This document shows, one piece after another, positions 50,458 to 60,300 of a stretch of DNA of 64,000 nt. Position numbers and translations under genes: made by a program. Below the pieces are notes generated by a model. It worked only from the letters and a program-made list of their open reading frames with translations, was not told the origin of the DNA and did not search any database. Numbering within the stretch: the stretch's first letter is position 1; each line of letters begins with the position of its first letter. This DNA comes from a virus. The stretch is taken from the IMG/VR virus record IMGVR_UViG_3300024346_000022, positions 1 through 64,000 of that record, one strand, 5' to 3'.

Positions 50458-50508
50458 TTATTTCTCAGTAAATTTATCAATAGTGTAATTATAAAATGGA
50501 TGCATCAT
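50458..50508 (-). other. short leader ORF, 16 codons
   Basis: ATG-ATG followed by HPFYNYTIDKFTEK and a stop, between the consensus promoter at 50530 and the GH130-like gene. It may be a leader peptide or a remnant; the frame is open further upstream. Weak support. Confidence 0.25.
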
Positions 50509-50529
50509 ATACTCACAATCATAAAATTT

Positions 50530-50558
50530 ATTATAACAGATTAGTTCTTAAGTGTCAA
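50530..50558 (-). promoter_or_regulatory. consensus sigma70 promoter of the glycan operon
   Basis: TTGACA (50553-50558), 17 bases, TATAAT (50530-50535) on the minus strand, about 90 bases before the first large gene. Drives the genes from 50441 down to at least 44082. Confidence 0.88.
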
Positions 50559-50597
50559 TAGATGGTTCTGGCAGGTCGTACTCGGTAGCGATGGGGG

Positions 50598-51299
50598 TCA
50601 TATACCGAAACGCCTACGAAGAGCGTTGAAGTTTTGTGTGACTTCTGTTGCGGTGAGTACTCTGTTGTATGCCTGAATAGTAGCGACTTTTGCTGCATAG
50701 TTGGCCGCCGCACCAGTAAACATCGTTCTAAATGATAATGTTGTATTAGAAAATGCCGTTGCACTTGTAGTTAAGGCATATCCACTGGAGTTAAATCGGT
50801 GTATAAAAGGAGTTCTTGTGGTTGGATTTGTACCAAAAGCAATATAAGACCATGATGTAGTAACATTTCCGGAGGTAACATCAACAGGTATGTTATTATC
50901 CTTAAAATAAAATGTTGTGCCTGCAGTTCCATATGCTCCTATCTCAATAAATGGATCTATTCTATTGAAAAAATAGTTCCATCCAGTACCTGTTTGTGGA
51001 ATTGTTTGTTGTAAAAACAAACACATAGTAAATCCGGTGTTAGTGGATAAATTCAAATCAGAATCTAGGTCTAAACGTTCATTAGTTCCATCAAAAAGCA
51101 AATGACCTCCATTGGCGCTGCTGTAAGTCGGTCCATTTATAAGAGTTCCATTATTCCTATTACCACTCAAATCAGTCCAGATGGTTCCCGAACCACGATA
51201 AGAATTTTGTTGTCCTGCATCCAGATTTAAGACAAGATCATTTGTAACAATTTTTGGATATGTGGTTGAAATAGCAAAACTTTTACTCAAAAAACTCAT
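50598..51299 (-). CDS. LamG/concanavalin-like lectin fibre protein
   Basis: 233 residues. DLVLNLDAGQQNSYRGSGTIWTDLSGNRNNGTLINGPTYSS at 22-62, then GGHLLFDGTNERLDLDSDLNLS and the final AYNRVLTATEVTQNFNALRRRFGI are typical of laminin-G/concanavalin-like modules (Laminin_G_3). The module binds sugars and here may form the host-contacting tip of the collagen-like fibre encoded upstream. The two overlap by 4 bases (ATGA). Confidence 0.85.
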   Translation of the reverse strand: MSFLSKSFAISTTYPKIVTNDLVLNLDAGQQNSYRGSGTIWTDLSGNRNNGTLINGPTYSSANGGHLLFDGTNERLDLDSDLNLSTNTGFTMCLFLQQTIPQTGTGWNYFFNRIDPFIEIGAYGTAGTTFYFKDNNIPVDVTSGNVTTSWSYIAFGTNPTTRTPFIHRFNSSGYALTTSATAFSNTTLSFRTMFTGAAANYAAKVATIQAYNRVLTATEVTQNFNALRRRFGI

Positions 51300-54200
51300 T
51301 TGAAGTTACCATTCACAATACCAAGAACTTGATAATTTGCAGTAGTACTAGCAGAACCTATTGTGTTAATGCCAGTAAAGTTAAAAATATCATAAGAAGT
51401 TGTAGAAGCAGTTGAGACAACAGAACCAGGATATCTTACAGTTCTTGCAGTACCATTTAAATTTACTGTGGTACATGCATATCCAATTGAAGTTTGAATT
51501 GCAACAACTGTAAATGTAAGAACACTGTTATCAAAAGTACTATCAGTTGGAATACCAGTTACATTCAGTGTGATTGGTCCTGTTGGATTTGTACAAATAG
51601 CAATATTACCACCACCAATATTATAAACCAAACTTACAGTATTTCCGCTTACACGTATTGATTTTTCTGCAAGAGATTGGATACGAGTATCAGTTGCAGT
51701 GAAAGAACCAGCAACGGATACTGTTGTTGTTGGATTTGTGGTTCCAATACCAAGATTACCGGATGAAGGATTGAATACAAGTTTTGTAGAAGAAATATAA
51801 GAAGTTCTAGCAATTCCTGATGTGACAGAAAGAATTCCAACATACCAATTTGAATTTGTTGTGGTGTTATCAAATACCGTAACCCCCCCATCACTTGTAC
51901 CCTGTAGTCCTTGAGTACCCTGAAGTCCTTGAGTACCCTGAAGACCTTGAGTTCCTTGAACACCTTGATTACTTAGACCTTGAAGTCCTTGAGTACCCTG
52001 AAGTCCTTGAGTACCCTGAAGACCTTGAGTTCCTTGAACACCTTGATTACTTAGACCTTGAAGTCCTTGAGTACCCTGAAGACCTTGAGTACCCTGAAGA
52101 CCTTGAGTACCTTGAGTACCAGAACCTTGAAGTCCTTGAGTTCCCTGCAATCCTTGAGTACCTTGAAGTCCTTGAGTACCTTGAACACCTTGATTACTTA
52201 GACCTTGAAGTCCTTGAGTTCCCTGCAATCCTTGAGTACCTTGAAGTCCTTGAGTACCTTGAGTACCAGAACCCTGAAGTCCTTGAAGTCCTTGAACACC
52301 TTGAGTACCCTGAAGTCCTTGAGTACCTTGAACACCTTGATTACTTAGACCTTGAAGTCCTTGAGTTCCCTGCAATCCTTGAGTACCCTGAAGTCCTTGA
52401 GTACCTTGAGTACCAGAACCTTGAAGTCCCTGAAGTCCCTGCAATCCTTGAGTACCTTGAACACCTTGATTACTTAGACCTTGAAGTCCTTGAGTTCCCT
52501 GAAGACCTTGAGTTCCTTGTAGTCCTTGAAGTCCAGCAGCAAAAGGAGTAGTCCAAGAAACTCCAGCACCTGTTGATACTAAAACACTACCGGCAGCACC
52601 TACATTATTATTGATATCTCTCAAAGCACCATCAAGTTCTACCAATCCACCGAAAGTAGAAACACCGGTAATTCTTACATCTCCTTGAACGTGAAGTTTT
52701 GATGTTGGATTGGTTGTTCCCAATCCTATATTTCCACCATAAGGTCCAAGTTGTATCGTTCCATTCGCATCTACATCGATACTTGGAATACCAGAAACAT
52801 CATTAACAGAGAAGATAGAACCACTGGTGAGATTATTTGTAATACTGAATAACTGACCAGCAGAACCTTCCCAAGATAAGGTGCCTGAGTTTAGAGTATC
52901 ATAAGGAATTATATCAATTACTGTACCAATTCCAAGTGCTCCAGTAGAGGGATTGAATTGAAGTTTTGTTGAAGAAACCTGAGCAGTTTTGGCGATTCCT
53001 GATGTGACAGAAATAATTCCAACATACCAGTTTGAATTTGTTGTGGTGTCATCAAATACCACAAATCCACCATCACTTGCACCCTGAAGACCTTGAGTAC
53101 CTTGATTTCCTGTACCCTGGAGTCCTTGAGTACCTTGAGTACCTTGAGTTCCTTGAGTACCCTGATTTCCTGTACCCTGGAGTCCTTGAGTTCCTTGAGT
53201 TCCCTGTAATCCTTGAGTTCCTTGATTTCCTGTACCCTGGAGTCCTTGTGTTCCTTGAGTACCTTGAGTACCCTGATTTCCTGTACCCTGGAGTCCTTGA
53301 GTACCTTGAACACCCTGAAGAGCGGCATTCTGTATCGTTGCCTTTCCTACAACATTTCCAGTTACATCATAAAGAGCAATAAAATCACTACTTTGAGGGT
53401 CTGTAACAGTAGGTAATCCATTAATATCAAGATTTGTAGCAGTTCCATTAAATCTGGTTGCGGTAATTTGACTATCGGTAATATGAACTCCACCGACTGC
53501 CAAACGAACTCCATTAGGAACTTGAGTAGAACCAATACCAACACCATAATTGAATAACCAGGCATCAGTAGTACCGGCACCTAAAGTACCACCCTTAATC
53601 CACATAATTTGTTTATATGTGGAAGGAATACTATCAATACCAACAACATTAATATCAATTAATGGAGTACCTTCAGTAGATGCAATTGAAATACCACCGT
53701 GATTTGCCGTGGTATCCGTAGAAACATCCTGACCAAAGGAATTTGTTGTAAATCCCAATACAATATCTTTATCTTTTACTTGTAATTCATTAACAACAAG
53801 AAATGCTGTAGTACCACCAACAGTTATGTTTCCCGTAACATTTAGATTTGAATTAATATTTGTAGCACCATTAACTGTAAGACCCGTAAATGTGGGATTA
53901 TTAGTTAGGGTGATTGTTGCACCTACTCCAGATGATGTTGCAGTTAGATTTCCACTTACAAAGTTAATGGAATTAACATTACCTGGAGTTCCTACAACAG
54001 AACCTTCCTCACGAATTGTAATACCAGTAATTGCACCAGCAGAAGCAGCAGCAACCCAAGTAGGTGTAGCACCAACTCCATTTGATGCAAGAACATACCC
54101 AGGTGTACCATTTGCCAAAAATACAGTAGTATCAGATGCAGATTGATAAGGTATATTACCAATAACACCACCTTTTAGATTTGTGGCAATACCGGCATTA

Positions 54201-57028
54201 GAAACATAGTCGGCAATTGTGATAGTAGAAGCAGTACCAGATGCTGTTGCAGTTACATTCTGCCCTACAAAGTTAATGGAATTAACATTATCCGCAGTTC
54301 CTACAACAGAACCTTCCTCACGAATTGTAATACCACTAATTGCACCAGCAGAAGCAGCAGCAACCCAATCTACTCCAGAACCAGTTGATGCAAGGACTTG
54401 TCCGGGTGCTCCAGATTCATTATCCTTATCAAAGAGAGAACCACGAAGTCTAATACCACCATTTACATCTAAGTTTGTTGTTGGATTTGTGGTTCCAATA
54501 CCAACATAACCTTCTGGAGTTATTCTTAATCTCTCACTAATAACTGCACCATCTAAAGTATAAAATCTCAAAGAACCTTGGTAATCAGTTCCCACATAAT
54601 CGTCCCAACCTTCTATAAGAGCGACTGGTTGTGCAAGTTCTGATGCATTTCCTCCAACTCTAAAATCAATTGCTCCTGCTTTTCTTCCGCCAGATACTTT
54701 AAATTGACTATTTGTAAGTCTTACTGTTGCAATACCAGTACCACCAGAAATTTCAAATGTTGCTGCAGGATTAGTAGCACCAATACCAAGATTACCAGAA
54801 ACATAAGCACCACCAGTAACTTGAAGTCTTTGTGATGCGGTTCCTGTTGCTGATGTAGAGTTTATAACAATATTTCCAGAACTATCAACTCTCAATCTTT
54901 CTGCAGAAGCATTTACATCATAAACCCGAAGACCATCAAAACCAGCAGCAATTGAACCCGAACCAACTCTAAAGTTGTCTCCACCTGCTCCAGTTGCAGT
55001 AAAACCAATTTCCGCAATAGATGTTCCTTGAATATGAACACCATAGATTGGATTATTGGTTCCAATACCAACATTACCACTTGCAGTAACAACAAAAGGA
55101 GTTTCATCAGGATTTGTAGAATCTTCAATTACAAGAGCATTACCAGTTCCAAGTTGAGTGATACGAACCATATCACTTGATGTAGTTCCAGAGAACAATC
55201 CAGCAATAGAAGTTGCTGTTGGAACTACATTTAAAGTTGCTCCTGGATTTGTGGTTCCAATACCAACTCTTTGATTTGTTGCGTCATAAACAAAATTAGT
55301 TGCACCGGCAGATACATTATTATTGTTAAAAATAACTTGAGAGTTAGAACCTGCTATTGGTCCTACAAGACCTTGAGTACCCTGAAGACCTTGAGTTCCT
55401 TGAGTTCCTTGAGTACCCTGATTTCCTGTACCCTGAAGACCTTGAGTTCCTTGAGTTCCTTGGAGTCCTTGAGTACCTTGATTTCCTGTACCCTGGAGTC
55501 CTTGAGTTCCCTGTAATCCTTGAGTTCCTTGATTTCCTGTACCCTGAAGACCTTGTGTTCCTTGAGTTCCTTGAGTTCCTTGAGTTCCTTGAGTACCCTG
55601 ATTTCCTGTACCCTGAAGACCTTGTGTTCCCTGAAGACCTTGAGTACCCTGATTTCCTGTACCCTGAAGACCTTGAGTTCCTTGAGTTCCTTGGAGTCCT
55701 TGAGTACCCTGATTTCCTGTACCCTGAAGACCTTGAGTACCCTGAAGACCTTGTGTACCTTGAGTACCCTGATTTCCTGTACCTTGGAGTCCTTGTGTTC
55801 CTTGGAGTCCTTGGAGTCCTTGAGTACCTTGATTTCCTGTACCTTGGAGTCCTTGTGTTCCTTGAGTTCCCTGAAGACCTTGAGTACCTTGATTTCCTGT
55901 GCCCTGAAGACCTTGTGTTCCTTGAGTTCCTTGGAGTCCTTGAGTACCCTGATTTCCTGTACCCTGAAGACCTTGTGTTCCTTGAGTACCTTGTCTACCT
56001 TGAGTACCCTGATTTCCTGTACCCTGAAGACCTTGAGTTCCTTGAGTACCTTGTCTACCTTGGAGTCCTTGAGTTCCCTGAAGACCTTGCAACGCAGCAT
56101 TTTGAATTGTTGCCTTTCCTACAACTGTTCCACTTACATCATAAAGAGCAATAAAATCTCCACTCTGCGGATCGGCAATTAAAGGAAGACCATTAATATC
56201 AAGATTTGTAGCAGTTCCAATAAATCTGGTTGCGGTAATTTGACTATCGGTAATATGAACTCCACCAACTGCCAAACGAACTCCATTTGGTACTTGAGTG
56301 GAACCAATACCAATTGCATAATTACTTAACCAAGCGTCAGTTCCAAGTCCAACAAAAGAACCTGCCTTAAACCACATAAACTTCTTATATGTGGCAGGTA
56401 ATGTTTCAATACCAACAATATTGAGATTTACAAGAGGATTTCCTTCGGTGGAGGCAATCGCAATACCACCGTGATTTGCCGTATTATCTGTTGATATATC
56501 ATTCCCATTTCCATCTGTACGAACTCCAAGAACAATATCAGCATCAGCAACTTTAAATGTTTCTGTGAATAAAGTAGCGGAAGTACCACCAATCGTAATG
56601 TTTCCATTTACATTTAAGTTACGATTAACCTGAAGGTCTCTGGAAACTGTAACATCTTGTGGTGTTGTAAATTGATTTGGAATACTTAAGATTGGTGATG
56701 AACCTTCTCCGGTTCCGGTCGTAACCGTAATTTGATTTGCAGTTCCTGTGATGTTCTTAACATAATCACCAAAGGTATCAGTTCCAAGACCAACTGAATT
56801 TACAGTAACACTTGATGCTGTTGTTGCAGTTCCTGTTAAGTTTCCAATAAATGTGGTTGCGGTTACAACACCAGTAAAGTTTCCATCACCAACTACGGTA
56901 AGTTTTGATGTTGCATTTGTGGTTCCGATTCCAACTTTGCCTACAGTTTGTATAACAGTTCTATCTTCACTATAAGAAGATAAACCTACTTTGAGTTCTC
57001 TTTGCCTGCCGCTGACGTACTTATCCAT
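51296..57028 (-). CDS. giant collagen-like tail fibre protein
   Basis: 1910 residues. Three collagen-like Gly-X-Y blocks (residues about 311-555, 1233-1316, 1498-1711) alternate with beta-structured fibre repeats of VGIGTTNPT type and a pair of duplicated domains (VGKATIQNAALQG before each of the first two blocks). N-terminus VSGRQRELKVGLSSYSEDRT is the attachment part. A paralogue of the fibre at 17253 but nearly twice as long. Probably a long fibre shaft; the lectin gene downstream may be the tip. Confidence 0.9.
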   Translation of the reverse strand: MDKYVSGRQRELKVGLSSYSEDRTVIQTVGKVGIGTTNATSKLTVVGDGNFTGVVTATTFIGNLTGTATTASSVTVNSVGLGTDTFGDYVKNITGTANQITVTTGTGEGSSPILSIPNQFTTPQDVTVSRDLQVNRNLNVNGNITIGGTSATLFTETFKVADADIVLGVRTDGNGNDISTDNTANHGGIAIASTEGNPLVNLNIVGIETLPATYKKFMWFKAGSFVGLGTDAWLSNYAIGIGSTQVPNGVRLAVGGVHITDSQITATRFIGTATNLDINGLPLIADPQSGDFIALYDVSGTVVGKATIQNAALQGLQGTQGLQGRQGTQGTQGLQGTGNQGTQGRQGTQGTQGLQGTGNQGTQGLQGTQGTQGLQGTGNQGTQGLQGTQGTQGLQGTGNQGTQGLQGLQGTQGLQGTGNQGTQGTQGLQGTQGLQGTGNQGTQGLQGTQGTQGLQGTGNQGTQGLQGTQGLQGTGNQGTQGTQGTQGTQGTQGLQGTGNQGTQGLQGTQGLQGTGNQGTQGLQGTQGTQGLQGTGNQGTQGTQGTQGLQGTQGLVGPIAGSNSQVIFNNNNVSAGATNFVYDATNQRVGIGTTNPGATLNVVPTATSIAGLFSGTTSSDMVRITQLGTGNALVIEDSTNPDETPFVVTASGNVGIGTNNPIYGVHIQGTSIAEIGFTATGAGGDNFRVGSGSIAAGFDGLRVYDVNASAERLRVDSSGNIVINSTSATGTASQRLQVTGGAYVSGNLGIGATNPAATFEISGGTGIATVRLTNSQFKVSGGRKAGAIDFRVGGNASELAQPVALIEGWDDYVGTDYQGSLRFYTLDGAVISERLRITPEGYVGIGTTNPTTNLDVNGGIRLRGSLFDKDNESGAPGQVLASTGSGVDWVAAASAGAISGITIREEGSVVGTADNVNSINFVGQNVTATASGTASTITIADYVSNAGIATNLKGGVIGNIPYQSASDTTVFLANGTPGYVLASNGVGATPTWVAAASAGAITGITIREEGSVVGTPGNVNSINFVSGNLTATSSGVGATITLTNNPTFTGLTVNGATNINSNLNVTGNITVGGTTAFLVVNELQVKDKDIVLGFTTNSFGQDVSTDTTANHGGISIASTEGTPLIDINVVGIDSIPSTYKQIMWIKGGTLGAGTTDAWLFNYGVGIGSTQVPNGVRLAVGGVHITDSQITATRFNGTATNLDINGLPTVTDPQSSDFIALYDVTGNVVGKATIQNAALQGVQGTQGLQGTGNQGTQGTQGTQGLQGTGNQGTQGLQGTQGTQGLQGTGNQGTQGTQGTQGTQGLQGTGNQGTQGLQGASDGGFVVFDDTTTNSNWYVGIISVTSGIAKTAQVSSTKLQFNPSTGALGIGTVIDIIPYDTLNSGTLSWEGSAGQLFSITNNLTSGSIFSVNDVSGIPSIDVDANGTIQLGPYGGNIGLGTTNPTSKLHVQGDVRITGVSTFGGLVELDGALRDINNNVGAAGSVLVSTGAGVSWTTPFAAGLQGLQGTQGLQGTQGLQGLSNQGVQGTQGLQGLQGLQGSGTQGTQGLQGTQGLQGTQGLQGLSNQGVQGTQGLQGTQGVQGLQGLQGSGTQGTQGLQGTQGLQGTQGLQGLSNQGVQGTQGLQGTQGLQGTQGLQGSGTQGTQGLQGTQGLQGTQGLQGLSNQGVQGTQGLQGTQGLQGTQGLQGLSNQGVQGTQGLQGTQGLQGTQGLQGTSDGGVTVFDNTTTNSNWYVGILSVTSGIARTSYISSTKLVFNPSSGNLGIGTTNPTTTVSVAGSFTATDTRIQSLAEKSIRVSGNTVSLVYNIGGGNIAICTNPTGPITLNVTGIPTDSTFDNSVLTFTVVAIQTSIGYACTTVNLNGTARTVRYPGSVVSTASTTSYDIFNFTGINTIGSASTTANYQVLGIVNGNFK
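51893..52530 (-). repeat. collagen-like coding repeats, block 3
   Basis: Nine-base Gly-Thr-Gln/Gly-Leu-Gln codon units with GLSNQGVQG spacers, in the C-terminal part of the 1910-residue fibre. Confidence 0.88.
53080..53325 (-). repeat. collagen-like coding repeats, block 2
   Basis: Same unit with GTGNQG spacers, the shortest of the three blocks. Confidence 0.85.
55364..56095 (-). repeat. collagen-like coding repeats, block 1
   Basis: Longest block of the 1910-residue fibre, with regular GTGNQGTQG spacers about every 36-45 bases. Confidence 0.88.
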
Positions 57029-57031
57029 TTG

Positions 57032-57379
57032 CTAGTTGAGAGTTTCTAAGATACTTGCTATGAACTTAATATTAGTATTACTACTTGCAGAAAATCTAAG
57101 AACATCACTTGATTCTAGAACTAATTTTCCCGACAACAAATTTGCAGTATCATTTCCAGAGATAGGATATGACAAAATAATTTCAGTCGTAACTGCAATT
57201 CCAGTTCTTTTATTAGTTCTTTGATGTGCGAATGAAACTGTTTGAGTTTGTGTCCCAATGTTTGCTGCCTGTGCTAAAAGTACAACTCCAGTATATCCAA
57301 CTGGAGATGTATAAATGCCAACATTATTAGTACTGCCAACAGCAGTTATCGTCTTGAATACATTAAGTGCTAATGCCAT
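57032..57379 (-). CDS. virion structural protein, 115 aa
   Basis: Beta-rich (FKTITAVGSTNNVGIYTSPVGYTGVVLLAQAANIG, then TVSFAHQRTNKRTG, GKLVLESSDVLRFSAS, IKFIASILE). It aligns end-to-end with the 224-residue protein at 20243, minus the ~95-residue insert. Probably an adaptor between the beta-helix protein and the collagen fibre. It has a good ribosome-binding site (AGGAGGAG). Confidence 0.8.
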   Translation of the reverse strand: MALALNVFKTITAVGSTNNVGIYTSPVGYTGVVLLAQAANIGTQTQTVSFAHQRTNKRTGIAVTTEIILSYPISGNDTANLLSGKLVLESSDVLRFSASSNTNIKFIASILETLN

Positions 57380-57382
57380 TAT

Positions 57383-60300
57383 TTAATCTCCTCCTAGTGC
57401 TAGAATAAATGGTGTGATGGTAGAAAATAAACTCTTTGAATAAAATGTACCAGAAATAGTACCAGCCTGCTGATCAATTACAACGCCATCACCAATTCTA
57501 AAGTTTCCTGATTGGTCGGTACTTGTAAATACAACTAGTCCACCATTACGGGCATCAGTTTCATTTTCCTGAATAGGAACACCACCAGTTGCAGGAAGAG
57601 CAGTTGCAATTTCAGTACCAGAACCAATATATTCTAGTGAATGACCTGTTGCCAAAACACGACTCTGTTTGAAAAATGGAACCAGTGTTCCTATTCCAAC
57701 GTCATAAGGAACATTATCATTTATCGTGATCGTACAAATACCAGCAGAAATTGGCGTAGAACTTAATATTGAATAATAAGTTGGAACCATTATAGGTATC
57801 GCTACTGCTGTATTTATTCCAACTTCAGGACCGGTTAATGTAACAGTTGGAGTATAAGTATATCCTCTACCACTAGAAACCATATCAATTGAAACCACCA
57901 CTCCATCTTTAACTTCGGCAACTGCCTGTGCCGCAACTCCAAAATTAGTTTCTGGATCAGATATATCAATTTCCGGAGAGATAAAATATCCAGATCCACC
58001 ATTACTCACTAATATCTTTTCTACTGTATAATAAAGTTTACTAAAATATACAACCTGACCATCAAATGGTCTTATAACATTAATTTTTGCCGTGCCTGTA
58101 TTGGGAACATAAGTATGCGGTAATGTAGAAACTCCAACATTCGCAGTAAACACGGTGCTTGCCCTTGATGCAGTAGTTGGAATACTAGAAGTATTTCCTG
58201 ATGCAATTGATGTAGTAAGAATTCCTACAAGGTTGTCAATAGTGTTCTTGACATTTGAACAGGAATCTTCATCCTGATTAGAACCGGTAAGAGGGTCTAT
58301 CTGTAATGTTAAATCTTGGTAGTTCAGTAAATTATTAATTGCCTTTTTTGAATAATCTCTAACAGCATGGAATGCCGTAATTGACTCGGTTACTTCTCCA
58401 ACTAATCCATTAGAAAGCGGATTTCCATTTATATCAAAATAAGATTCGGTTGCAATAATAATATTATTATTCGTAAATTCCTCTAAATCATCCGCAATAG
58501 CATCAACTACATATCCAATATCTCTACGACACTTATTTTGACCCGTTACAAATATTCCGGGATTTATATTAATTGAATTTAGTACTGTTAAATTGCCACT
58601 ACTAATTGCTTGGATGGAGATACCAACAAGAGTATCAATTGCATCCCGAACATTTGTGCAAGAATTAGGATTCGTATTTGAAGATATTCCAGAACTTGGA
58701 GTTGGATCAGCAGTAAGAGTTAAATCCTTTCTATTCAATTGATTTGTAATTGCTTTTTTGGCATATTCTCTTGCAGAAGCAAATGCATAAACAGACTCCG
58801 ATTCTTCACCCAAAAGAGAAGTTGTAGCAGATCCAACATTATCAAAATAAAACTTAGTAAAGGCAATAGAATATGAATTTCCACCAGTAAATATATCAGT
58901 AGAAATTGCATCAACAAAGTATCCCAAATCTCTGGCACATTTGTTTGTTGTTGAAATACCTAGATTTTCATTAAATGTTAATAATGAACCAGTTGTTCCA
59001 AGACCGATAACGGTGGTCACAATTCCAACAAGATTGTCAATATTTGATTGGACATCGGCACAAGAATTTGGATTACCAGATTGTAAAACAAGTAAAGAAG
59101 TTCCTATTCCACCATAAGATGCTGGTCCAGAACTAATTCCAAGATTTTTAAAATTCAATTGATTTGTGATAGCCTTTTTCATCAAATCTCTAGACGCATT
59201 AAAGGCAGTTACAGATTCTACAGTTTCTCCGACTAACCCATTAGAAATTGGATTTCCTGAGTTATCAAAATATTGAAGAGTAAAATCTCTAGAATACTTA
59301 TTACCACCAGTAAATACATCAGTAGAAATGGCATCAATAAGATACCCAAGATCTCTCGCACACTTATATCCGCCAGGGGAACTTGTGGAACCAATACCAA
59401 CACTTAAATTAAAATATCCAAAATTTGTATTTGGTAAAGAAGAGGTATTTCCTGAACCAATTACCGTGGTTACAATTCCAACAAGATTATCAATATTCGT
59501 TCTAACATTGGCACAGGAACTTGGGTTTGTGTTCGATCCAGTTAATGGATCTGCAGTAATAGTTAAATCACTATAAGCAGCACCAACTAAAGTATTGGTG
59601 ATTGCACTCTTCATTAATTGCCTTGCTTCAACAAATGCATAATTTGATGCAACCTCCTCACCCTGAAGACCATTTGTAATTGGATTTCCAGCACTATCAA
59701 AATATTTTAAGGTAAATTGGCGAGAATAATTATTTCCACCAGTTAAAATGTCTGTTGAAATTGCATCTATAAAAAATCCAAGATCTCTTTTACATTTTTC
59801 CTCAGAAGTTGCAATTCCCGGATATACATTATAAGTATTCGTCCAGGCAATGCTTACAACTACATCCTTATTTTTTTGAATTAATCTATAAGAATCAAAA
59901 TATCTTGACCTAGAATTAGTCTGAATGTCTCCAGGGAAATAGAAATCTGAGTGTGCTATTGCAACTGATCCTAAAGATTTATCAACGATTTCTTGTTTAT
60001 TAATTTGAATTAATCTCGATGCATCATAATATCTAGATCTAGCATTAGTTTCTGGTTCATCCGGAAAATAAAAATCTGACGGAAATCCAACAGCAATTGA
60101 TGCAAGTGATTTATCTACAATTTCTTGCTTGTTCTGTTGAATTAATCTATATGAATCATAGAATCTAGAATACTGTGTTGTCTGAGGATCACCGGGAAAA
60201 TAAAAATCAGGATGATTGAGGGCAATTGCCGCAAGTGATTTATCTTGTATTTCTGTTCTATTTGCACGAATTGAATTTGCCGCATCAACATATCTTCCCG

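Noticed and set aside
51895-56182. Long plus-strand ORFs and other-frame minus ORFs in the second collagen fibre
   Set aside because: Same repeat artefact; no ribosome-binding site, and composition follows the repeat unit.
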